Assembly: GCA_949752795.1 (NCBI GenBank)
Contig: OX457061.1
Span: forward strand, 10,187,492 to 10,251,491
DNA length: 64,000 nt
DNA from: Hyperoodon ampullatus
Lineage: Eukaryota; Chordata; Mammalia; Artiodactyla; Ziphiidae
Direction: 5' to 3'
Shown: positions 56,160 to 64,000 of the stretch, in pieces
Position numbering within the stretch: the first letter of the stretch is position 1
How the letters are laid out: each line of letters opens with the position of its first letter
Program-made: the position numbers and the translations under genes
The notes under the pieces: model-generated
Database searches by the model: none
Told to the model about the DNA's origin: nothing
The model's input: only the letters and a program-made list of their open reading frames with translations

Positions 56160-56485
56160 GCCGCCAACAACATTTATTGAACATCTACTGTGTGCTCTGT
56201 AGAATGGCATGTTCTTGCCCCCAAGGAGCCCATGGTCCAGAAGGGGAGTACAGATGCTTATCGTGTAAGAGACTTATCATGAGAGCCTTCAACAAAGGGA
56301 GACAGGGTTTCAGGAAAGGGATCAGGAAAGAGTCCATTTGGACTAGACCTTGAAGTGCATTAATTTTAAAGAGTGGAAAGGACATTCTGGCCAGATGGTA
56401 TAATCGGAACAAAATCCAGTTTAGCTGAAACAGGCATTGTTCTATGTGGGGAGTAGCAGTGAGGCTGCAAGATAGAATGGGGCAG
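56160..56485 (-). repeat. L2 LINE fragment
   Basis: 'aacatttattgaacatctac', 'ccaaggagcccatggtcc', 'gtggaaaggacattctgg'. Confidence 0.7.
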
Positions 56486-57322
56486 AAGGTAGTTTGTTTA
56501 CTCTTCATTCGCTGTTTGCACAGCAGTATTTTACTGTATGCCAAGTCCTGAGATGGACAGTGCCTATCTTTGAAGACTTCTCCCCCTCCACCCCCCACCA
56601 TTTTATTTTCTACTATTCCCCTTCACAGACTGTTTGCACCAGCCAAATGCAAACATTTGCTGCCATCCTCCTGTGTTTCTGAAGCACTAGCACAGCTCTG
56701 GCACACGATTGGTGCTGGGTGACTGCGGACTTGGGAGGAATGGTCAACAGGGCCATCATTGCTACAGAGAGTGTACCTATGAGGTAAGGACGTAGCAAAG
56801 GCCCTCGAACTTCCAGTTGAGTTCTAGACTTGGCGTAGATCTTTTTGGAGATGGAAGACGGAAATTGCTTTAACTTATAACTAGATTAGCCCTTTCAGAC
56901 TTGGCGTGAGACTCATTGAACCATAAATGAAGTCTAATGTTCCATGTAGTTTGTGTCTATGAACATAAGACATCTGCTAGAGGCGTACAGTGAGTTCATC
57001 TGAGCTTTGATTTAATCATCAGTGCTCATTTGTCTGAAAGACAGTCACGTATGTACCTGTAAGTATCTCCCTCAGTTCCAGTGAAATGAAGTATATGAAA
57101 ATGCTTCTTAAACAAAATTAGTTGTAATTAGCCTTGATCTGATCATGTGGCAAACAAGACTGTCACTCTAACAATGTGTGTACAGGCTTTCTGTTTGTTT
57201 TTGTGTTTGTTTTCAGGTATGTAATACAGATACAGAGCTGTAACTGCACTTTTGTGTCCCATCATGGTTGTCCAAATGGGCATCCAGGAACAATGAAAAC
57301 ATGGCATAAGAACCAATAAAGG
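56486..57322. other. Intron, no recognisable feature
   Basis: Unique-looking sequence. Confidence 0.4.
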
Positions 57323-58112
57323 CAGCAGTTCTCAAACTTTTGGGTCTTAGGACCTCTTTACACTCTTAAAATTTATTGAGGGCCTCAAAGGGCTTTTGTT
57401 TATTGAGTTATATCTATTTATTAGGAATAAAAACTGAGAGATTTTTAAATATTTATGAATTCATTAAAAATAATGGTAAATCCATTATATGTGAACATAA
57501 ATAACATTTCTATTAAAATTTTTAAAAATAAAAATATTTTCTTTTAAAAATTTAATGATAAGAGCACTCTTTTATTTTGGTTTGGGGTTTGTTTTGTTTT
57601 GTTTTTTTGTTTTCCTTTCTCTGAAAAGCATTTATTTTTGTTCCACCAGGAAGATAAGTTATTGACTAATCTCCTGAACCAGTGGGCACTATTGTCTATA
57701 TTTGCAAATTTCTGTAATGTTGGCTTTATAGAAGACACCTGGATTTTCATATCTACTTCTGCAATCAGTCTGTTACAATACATTGTTTTGGTTGAAGTAT
57801 ATGAAGAAAATTTGGCTGACATAGATAGGTTGTTGGAAACGAGGGGAGTATTTCAGCAGCCTTTTCAGATAATAGTGCATATTAATTTTTGTTGCTATAC
57901 CAAAACTCAAGTGATAGTTTCCTAAAGGTTGGTTGCAATGTGGAATCAGAAACATATCAATGAACTTTTTTTATTACTTTGTGCACTTGTAATGTATTAG
58001 GCATGAAAAGGGCAAATCATGTCTTACTGTTATTATTATAAAAATAGTACTGAGGTTATGGACCCGCCTCCCCCCACACCTGGGGTCCTGAGCTGCACTT
58101 TGAGAACCACTG
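57323..58112 (+). mobile_element. hAT-Charlie DNA transposon, near full length
   Basis: Both ends are visible: CAGCAGTTCTCAAAC at 57323 and ACTTTGAGAACCACTG ending at 58112, which are inverted repeats of each other with few changes. The body has the known internal words ('ttttggttgaagtatatgaag', 'gcaatgtggaatcagaaac' in parts). At about 790 bp it is a non-autonomous internal-deletion form. The 8-bp flanks no longer match well. A 108-codon + frame inside (57599-57925) is carried by the element and is not a host gene. Confidence 0.85.
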
Positions 58113-59269
58113 ACTTAGAGTTTACAGTTACCCACACAGTCCCTGTCCTTGCTGCTGCTTGTAGGAATGTGGTGACACTGGAGGGGCAGGAGAAGGAACA
58201 TGACTCCTGAGTCCGATAGATGTGTCCCAGCTCCACCTCTTTCCAACAGTGGAACCTTGGGCAAGGTTTTTGACCCACTCTTGACCCACGGTGTCAGAGT
58301 TAGGATTTGAATCTACATCTCTGAACTCGATGTTCCAGGTTCCTTCCAGTGTTATTAAGCCCCAGGGCCACATCCCGGCTCTCTTTCTTTCTTCGGTGCA
58401 GGCCTTACACCCCGCCAGCCTCCTCCTTCCCCTCCTCTCTGCTTCCCTTTGCTCCCTCTTCCCTGGCCTGGTGTTGCCATTAAGACAGGTGCCACTCCTT
58501 GTTTCCTTTTTTCCTGATTCCTTACTCCAGACAGCTAAGCTCCTTCCTCTCTTGGATTTTTTGCTTGTCCCCCAGTGCTTTCTGTATCATGAACGCTCTC
58601 TGTCATCCTTCCAGAGCCTGTTGTCAGTCCGCTTGAGCTCTGGTGCTCAAGTCACTTTTAGGCCCCCCCCCAAAATTTGATCTATCACAATACATCTTTG
58701 AGTTATTGCAGCTCAAGCGTTTTGACACAATACATTATGGTAATCCATGGCACATAGAGACATTAACACTCTCGACTTTGACAAAATACATTGTGAAGTC
58801 TTTGAAGGCACCATTACAATTTATCTTGTCATTCGTGAGGAGACCCAATTCAGCATTAATGTAGATGAACACAGTGTGGCTTTTGTTTCACTTAATTGCT
58901 TGTGACCTTTTTAATTGCTAATTTAACAAAATACCAAAGGGTTATATTTCAATTAAATTAACAGTTTGGGGAGTGGTTTTTTTTAATATGTTTATTTTTA
59001 AGACATTCTGGTTCTATTTTTTACTTCAAGTAGATAAAAATGTCTTCTCTTAACAGAAGTCATTTTGGAATGTGAAGTTGATAGTACAGTAATATTTTTA
59101 ATATGCACTGTGGTGCAGTGTCAAGCATGTTTCATGTGTGTTTGGGTTCACCCCTTTCCAGAGGGATACAAACAGTAAAGGTGTACATGCAAAGTCAGAA
59201 CAGAACTTTCCTGGTTAAAAAAAAAAAAAAATGCTTTTGCTATAATGCTCTGCTTCAGATGTGTGCCTT
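58113..59269. other. Intron with repeat-free AT-rich block
   Basis: 58206-58285 may be a MIR scrap ('cccagctccacctctttcc'). 58680-58980 is described separately. The rest holds nothing recognised apart from an A14 run near 59217-59231. Confidence 0.4.
58680..58980. promoter_or_regulatory. Repeat-free AT-rich block (candidate conserved non-coding element)
   Basis: About 300 bp of complex AT-rich text, free of transposon words, with several TAAT/ATTA-type homeodomain cores ('taattgctaattt', 'caattaaattaac') and no open frame of note. Compositional impression only. Confidence 0.25.
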
Positions 59270-59450
59270 TAGATTAAGTGTCTGTTGCGTGCATCATTTA
59301 TTGGGCACTTCTCTCTGCCTTGTCCTGTTTTCTTGGTGTTCTGTAGTGAATTTGTAAGCTCCTGAAGGTCAGGAACCCTGCCTTATCTTCATCAATGTCC
59401 CTTCCCAGTCTAGCACACTGCAGGCATGGGGACAGTAGTTGCAGGTTGCA
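59270..59450 (+). repeat. L2 LINE 3' end
   Basis: 'gaatttgtaagctcctgaagg', 'cttatcttcatcaatgtcc', 'tctagcacactgcaggc'. Confidence 0.6.
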
Positions 59451-60407
59451 TGGCTGACTGATCTGTACACACAGACATGCCCCCTCCAAGCAGAGGCATT
59501 CCTGAGCCTACTTTGAGAAATGACACTGGAACTCCAAAACCAGAAGTTGTTCCCATTCAGCAGATAACCTGCTTGGGGGTGAGCGGCATGTATCAGAGGT
59601 GAATGCAGGACTGTTTCTTCCTTCTCTGCTCCCCCGATGCTGCTGCCCTTTTGACCATAAAAGCAAACACACCCCTTGTCAACTGGGGCAAGGCTCAGAA
59701 CTCACCCAAGTATCAAGGGAACTTAAATCCTCAAATGGGATATGAATTTACACTGTCAGAGAGTAGAAGGTCAATGCAAGAAGCATTAGTGTGTTGAGCC
59801 AGCTCCAGCTATATAAGTCTTGAACAAAATTAATATGAGGAAATTGACAAGCCTTGCTGGTTATTCCATAGCTTTAAGACCTCTACTAAAATCCTATCAT
59901 CTCATCTGCCCATTATTAACATTTCAGCAAAATATAAAGTTTTCATTAATCTCGCACAGCAAATTTAGGAGTGAAAACTGGCACTTGTTTGAGCTTTTAG
60001 GACTACATTAGCTGGTGTATTAAACAAAATATGTCATTCTTCAGTAGCTTCTGCAAGAAGCTAAATCAATTTCCAGCCATATTTATGCACCACTTTATCT
60101 AAAAGCATCTAAGATGCTTTATTAGCAGCTGGCATTGAAATTGCACAGTAAAAAATTATGTCACGTTATAGTAATTTTTAAATTGGTTTTAATCCAACCT
60201 CATAAAACGTAAAACTCTTAAGTGTGTTTTTTTTTAAAATAATTGGCATTTTAGCATAATGAGCTATTACCTCTTTCCAAATCAAATACCTGCAATATTT
60301 AGAAAATACTAATTGGTAAAGAAAACAGAAGTTCTTAAGCTGAGTTGTATCTAATAATGGCATTTTCTGAGAAAAGATGGCTTTAAATGATTTAAAACAT
60401 GAAAGGA
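59451..60407. other. ~950 bp repeat-free intron
   Basis: No transposon recognised. Includes the AT-rich block at 59820-60190 with a 19-bp palindrome. Confidence 0.45.
59820..60190. promoter_or_regulatory. Repeat-free AT-rich block with palindrome (candidate conserved element)
   Basis: Complex AT-rich sequence with homeodomain-type ATTA cores. At 60102-60120 there is a perfect 9-bp inverted repeat, AAAGCATCT and AGATGCTTT, with a single A between. Function is unproven. Confidence 0.3.
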
Positions 60408-60621
60408 GGGCTTCCCTGGTGGCGCAGTGGTTGAGAGTCCGCCTGCCGATGCAGGGGACACGGATTCATGCCCCGGTCCGGGAAGATCCCACATGCCGTG
60501 GAGTGGTTGGGCCCGTGAGCCATGGCCGCTGAGCCTGCGTGTCTGGAGCCTGTGCTCCGCAACGGGAGAGGCCACAACAGTGAGAGGCCTGCGTACCGCT
60601 AAAAAAAAAAAAACAAAAAAA
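60408..60621 (+). mobile_element. Young cetacean CHR-type SINE (full length)
   Basis: Head gggcttccctggtggcgcag at 60408, intact A box, B-box region 'acggattcatgccc' with two changes, A-rich tail to 60621. Perfect 14-bp target duplication aaaacatgaaagga at 60394-60407 and 60622-60635. Confidence 0.96.
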
Positions 60622-60682
60622 AAAACATGAAAGGATTTTAGTATTTCTCCAAAATTCTCAATTTAAAAGGTTCTAAAGTAAT

Positions 60683-60737
60683 CTGTTTTAGTAAAAGGTA
60701 TATTTGGCAGCTCTGTTTTAGTAAAAGGTATATTTGG
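60683..60737 (+). repeat. Tandem duplication, 30-bp period
   Basis: A 25-bp identical segment (starting ctgttttagtaaaagg) occurs at 60683-60707 and 60713-60737. Perfect copies in non-repetitive intron. Confidence 0.92.
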
Positions 60738-60904
60738 AGAAAGTGAATAACTATTTGAAACTTTAATTTCTAGCCAGCCTCTTGGTTTGCGATGTGGACG
60801 TTACTCTGGAGACAGTAGCGATCATAATCACAGCATCTCTATCCAAAATCACAAGTGTTCCAGAAAAAGGAACAGGGTTACCCAATGACCCTTGCAGACG
60901 TCGA

Positions 60905-60967
60905 GTGCAACTTTGCTAGTCCTAGCAATGTGATGTTGGTTAAGTCACTAAGCCTCTCTGATCCTGG
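60905..60967 (+). repeat. MIR scrap
   Basis: 'gttggttaagtcactaagcc' and 'tctctgatcctggggata' resemble the MIR middle. Confidence 0.4.
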
Positions 60968-60974
60968 GGATACG

Positions 60975-61340
60975 GCACTCGGTATTCATCCAGTAAATTG
61001 TTATTGAGCTCTTGCTTTATTCTGTGCATGGTAGCACTAGCAGGGTCTGGGCTGTGGTGTTTAGTAAAGCAGTTACTCTGCCACTGCTCTTGGGGTTACA
61101 GTCTAATGGTGGAGACAGACGATTGCTATCTGTGATAAATAACCTGAAGGGAAATGCAGGGTGCAGTGACAGAAGGAGCTGAGCTAGACTTAGGGTTCCT
61201 TGGACTGTCACTTGAGCTTGAGCCAAGCTCATGAGAGGGATGGGGAGGAGGCCTGGAGAAAAAGGCCAGGAGGGAGTGGAACGGGAAGAAGGGTGACCTG
61301 GGCGGAGAGGTCAACACGTGGGACTGTGTCAGAGGCATTC
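60975..61340 (-). repeat. L2 LINE fragment
   Basis: 'catccagtaaattgttattg', 'cttggggttacagtctaatgg', 'tggagacagacgattgc' in reverse L2 order. Confidence 0.65.
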
Positions 61341-61792
61341 GGTGACTGGCCCGTTAAGGCCGAGGCTGCAGCCTTACTGAGACGAAAGCATCCTTGTAGG
61401 TGCTAGAATGGTCTAAGCTGGGAATAGTTGTAGTGTTTGGAAATAGAATGCACAATTCCTAATAAATTAGTTAAATGTGAAGACATCAGAAACCAGCTTT
61501 GCCTTAAAAGCCTCCCCTGTAAGCAATAACTGTGGGAAGGAAAGTGTGTAATTGGTAGGCATAGAGAATTTTCCAGTTCTATGCCCAAATCTAGAGTTTT
61601 CCATTCCTCCAACTCTGTGCCAAGGAGTTCTCTCATGGTCTCCCTGTGGAACCGTCTCTGTGTACTCATCACAAGGCCTCGGGCCCCCAGCTCTGGTTGG
61701 CCTCTTCTAGACAGATGCTCCCTCCCACCAGCAGCCATACCTTCAGAAGACCACATTTCAAACTCAGGCATGGGGGGTGACGAGAGTTAGTT
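61341..61792. other. Intron, no recognisable feature
   Basis: Unique-looking sequence. Confidence 0.4.
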
Positions 61793-61962
61793 TAGCTTTG
61801 CTTATGTGACCTTGGGCGTGTGACTTTGCCTCTCAGAGCCTCGGCTTCTTCATCTGTGTAATACGAAAATTATAGGACCAGGTTGTCTTGAGACTTAAAT
61901 GCATGTGTGAAGTGCTCAGCACCATGCCTGATGTGTGAGTACTCACCTGTACTAGCTATCAT
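61793..61962 (+). repeat. MIR SINE
   Basis: 'atgtgaccttgggcgtgtg', 'cttcttcatctgtgtaat', 'gtgaagtgctcagcacc'. Confidence 0.75.
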
Positions 61963-62004
61963 TATTATTATTGATTGATTTGTTTATTTAGCACAATTTA
62001 GTGG

Positions 62005-62160
62005 GAGCTGCCAGTTGCCTGTACTGCTTGCAGGAAAAGATGTAGAGATGAATAAGAGACTTTACTGATCCTCACAGAGTTTCCAATTTAGGATACAGCA
62101 ACCACTCAGCAATTCTAGTGCAAGCCTAAATGTGATCCACTATGACAAGAGAATAAAAAT
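62005..62160 (-). repeat. L2 LINE scrap
   Basis: 'agagatgaataagagact', 'cctcacagagtttccaattt' in reverse L2 style. Confidence 0.5.
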
Positions 62161-62164
62161 AATC

Positions 62165-62352
62165 ATGACTGCTATTTATTAAGCGTATTACATGCTAGAT
62201 TCTTTAAATATGTTTTGGTATTCTGTGGATGGCAGATGCTGGGGTTGAGAGAAATAGTCACTTGGCCAATATCACACAGTAAGTTAGAGGCAGAGCCAGG
62301 AATTGAGCCCAGGTCTCCCTGGCTCCAAGTCCAGTATAAACCAGCTGCCATG
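62165..62352 (-). repeat. MIR SINE
   Basis: 'gctatttattaagcgtatt', 'aatatcacacagtaagttag', 'aggcagagccaggaattgag'. Confidence 0.8.
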
Positions 62353-62359
62353 GAGTTCA

Positions 62360-62515
62360 AGAGGAGGTGGAATCTGAGCTAGCCTGGGTGGAGTTTTGAC
62401 AGAGGGATGTTCTAGGCCAACGGTACCACATGAGCAAAGAACCAGAAGTAGAAAAACCCGAACCTATATATAGTCTGAGGAGTTTGGGAAGAGCTGAGAG
62501 AAGGTATGTGTTAGA
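62360..62515 (-). repeat. L2 LINE fragment
   Basis: 'aggaggtggaatctgagct', 'gggatgttctaggccaac'. Continues weakly at 62735-62870 ('gccattgaggagactgttac'). Confidence 0.5.
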
Positions 62516-62734
62516 AATGACAAATAAAATGGGAAATCTTTGTTTCAGCAAGATTGCGGACGTCCTTGATTGCTTGACTGAAAAGAGTGTGCTTCATTCA
62601 GGGGGCCTTGGGAAGCCAGGGAAGATTTTTGAGCTCCAGTCTTTTTATTTGTCCCCACTATCAGTATCAGAGTACTTAGTGCACACTACACATTTGATGA
62701 GTGAATGAGTGATCAAACCTTTAGAAAGATAAAT

Positions 62735-62870
62735 CGGAAAGTCCTGTAGTAGCTGGACTGCTGAGGGATCCTGGTGGCCAGAAGGCCATTGAGGAGACTG
62801 TTACAGCCATCCGAGTGCGAGCAGGCTCGTACCTGAACCACTGGAGGCTGTGGGGCGCAGGACAGGAAGC
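62735..62870 (-). repeat. L2 LINE fragment
   Basis: 'tgaggagactgttacagcc' recalls the reverse L2 phrase 'taggaggctgttgcagtag'. Confidence 0.4.
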
Positions 62871-63297
62871 TGATAAACAGACAGTTTGCGAATCGTGGGA
62901 AGAACAGGGATTCTTCAAGGAGCATGGACTACTTTTATGATCAGGAAAATTAATAGAAAAAGAAGCAAGAAGTGTGGCCACCCATGCTTTTGTGATTTTG
63001 ACTTACTCTTGTGGAGACAGAGCTTCTGGCGAGCAGGAGTTTTTCTACCCTCTGTATTGCTGCTGCCCAGCCAAGGGCCTGCCATAGAACAGGCAGTGTT
63101 TGTGGAATTAATTGTTCAATGATTAATATGTTACCATTCTTTGTTTACTGGAATGGCATTATTAAGTCATCGCTCAGCCTTTTCTTTTCCAAATTAAATA
63201 GCCCATATTATTTTAATTTATCCCGAAGCATTTTAAGCAGACACCATTTGCCAAGCCTCATGTATCTTTATGTGTTAAACTGCTTTTTCCTCCCCAG
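62871..63297. other. Intron before exon C
   Basis: Mostly unique. A short L2 3' scrap may lie at 63052-63125. It ends in the acceptor tttttcctccccag. Confidence 0.4.
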
Positions 63298-63438
63298 GTT
63301 CAAGGGCAGACGGGGTTTTTGAGGAGGATTCGCAAATTGACATAGCTACAGTACAGGATATGCTGAGCAGCCACCATTACAAGTCATTCAAAGTCAGCAT
63401 GATTCACAGACTCCGATTCACGACTGATGTACAGTTAG
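63298..63438 (+). CDS. MAPKAP1: MAPKAP1 coding exon C (linker and start of PH domain)
   Basis: This is a 141-nt internal exon. The acceptor is cctccccag (ends 63297) after a good pyrimidine tract and the donor is G|gtaagt (63438/63439), a full consensus. GT completes the serine begun in exon B, then 46 codons run from SRADGVFEE to TTDVQL, and the final G starts a glycine. This is SIN1 about residues 356-403 in human numbering: the acidic linker after the Ras-binding domain and the first strand of the PH domain, which binds phosphoinositides and helps control mTORC2. The RLRFTTDV segment keeps arginines at -5 and -3 from the second threonine, the residue known as T398 in human SIN1, a reported S6K/AKT phosphorylation site. 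Phase 1 on both sides. No change from remembered human sequence noticed. Confidence 0.97.
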
Positions 63439-64000
63439 GTAAGTGTGTCAACTTTCTATCAGTGGTCAGTGTCGAAATAGGGAAAGAAGCAACATACAAC
63501 TTTTATGTGACCTGAATGACTAACGGTAATTTGTTTTCAGAGAAAATGTTGAAGCAGTGAAATTTAAAGTAACTCCTTTTTCCCACCTGAGTGCTCGGTC
63601 TTGTCTTCTTTTTTATGAAACAGAATATTAGAAATAGAACTAACTTGAGACTCTTTGCAGACTGATTGACTTATGTGAAGTTCCATAATTTCCATTCTGT
63701 AATTCTCTCCTACATCCTATCCTTAGAACTGCTTTGTAACATTGCTACTTGCCTTTCCTTACTCCATGAATCCATTCCTTATTCATTCATGCCTTTATTC
63801 AGGAAGCTTTTTAATGATCTCAGAAGTTATATTTGGATCCTCACCAGATAATCTAGAACTAAAATTCAATTAATATTTGGGGTTAATTTGTTTCCATTAA
63901 GTGCTAAATTTCTGTTTTGACTTAAACCTAACAGAGGTAGAAAAAGTGTCATAGTAGCAGAATATGAATACGCCAACATCGTCACCATCCTCATGGCCGT
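63439..64000 (+). other. MAPKAP1: Start of the intron after exon C
   Basis: It begins with the consensus donor gtaagt. AT-rich and unique-looking to the window end. No repeat recognised. Confidence 0.85.

Larger units (their letters stand above)
47898..63297 (+). other. MAPKAP1: Intron between exons B and C (15.4 kb)
   Basis: GT at 47898 and AG at 63296-63297, phase 1. Holds SINEs at 49193, 54318/54385 and 60408, L1M and L2 fragments and a near-complete hAT element. Confidence 0.95.
1..64000 (+). other. MAPKAP1: Internal segment of the MAPKAP1 (SIN1) gene
   Basis: Three exons in the same orientation, with matching phases and consecutive protein sequence, show that the whole window lies inside one transcription unit on the + strand. 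SIN1 is the stress-activated-MAPK-interacting subunit of mTOR complex 2, together with mTOR, RICTOR and mLST8. It recruits substrates such as AKT. The family layout is an N-terminal region, a CRIM domain, a Ras-binding domain and a PH domain; human SIN1 has 522 residues. Only the Ras-binding domain, the linker and the start of PH are encoded here. No promoter, start codon, stop codon or poly(A) site of the main transcript is inside the window. Intronic sequence makes up more than 99% of it. Confidence 0.95.

Noticed and set aside
57599..57925. 108-codon plus-strand frame resembling a folded protein
   Set aside because: It lies wholly within the hAT-Charlie element, which is a non-autonomous form.
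1..64000. CRISPR arrays, operons, prophage or other prokaryotic systems, and retroviral genes
   Set aside because: Looked for on both strands. The spliced exons and cetacean SINEs fix the sequence as mammalian, and no such structure is present. I recognised no LTR pair or retroviral coding remnant.

Overview
The window is mammalian nuclear DNA, almost certainly from a cetacean (whale or dolphin). The main reason is about ten copies of a ~200-bp tRNA-derived SINE of the cetacean/hippo CHR type. These carry pol III A and B boxes, A-tails and, in several cases, perfect target-site duplications. Older relatives of the same SINE, ancient mammalian MIR and L2, decayed L1, hAT and mariner fragments, and simple repeats fill much of the rest.

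The only protein-coding gene I can support is MAPKAP1 (SIN1, the mTORC2 subunit), on the + strand. Three internal coding exons are visible with exact splice junctions: 14542-14651, 47790-47897 and 63298-63438. They join in frame and encode about residues 284-403 in human numbering, which is most of the Ras-binding domain, the linker and the start of the PH domain. Exons upstream (N-terminus, CRIM) and downstream (rest of PH) lie outside the window. The first and last bases are intronic. Introns of about 33.1 kb and 15.4 kb separate the three exons. The middle exon is 108 nt with phase-1 introns on both sides, so it can be skipped in frame. Its span matches the segment known to be absent from a shorter SIN1 isoform.

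Layout. 1-14541: intron with L2/MIR/L1 debris, hAT and mariner fragments, three young SINEs and a CpG-rich block at 11.7-11.9 kb. 14542-14651: exon A, followed 57 nt later by a G-triplet (quadruplex-type) repeat. 14652-47789: the long intron, with head-to-head SINE pairs, an L1 inserted inside a MIR, a GATA-motif cluster at 39.7-39.9 kb, and microsatellites. 47790-47897: exon B. 47898-63297: intron with a SINE nested in an L1M, a fold-back SINE at 54.3-54.6 kb, a near-complete hAT-Charlie element at 57.3-58.1 kb, and two repeat-free AT-rich blocks that look like conserved non-coding DNA. 63298-63438: exon C, then intron to the end.

I found no RNA gene, CRISPR array, prokaryotic feature, retroviral gene or second protein-coding gene. 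Most open reading frames in the window lie in repeats or are chance frames. The unusual signals are in intronic regulatory or structural DNA, not in a new protein system. Repeat family names come from recognising consensus patterns by eye, so boundaries are good to about 10-20 bp unless a target-site duplication is given.
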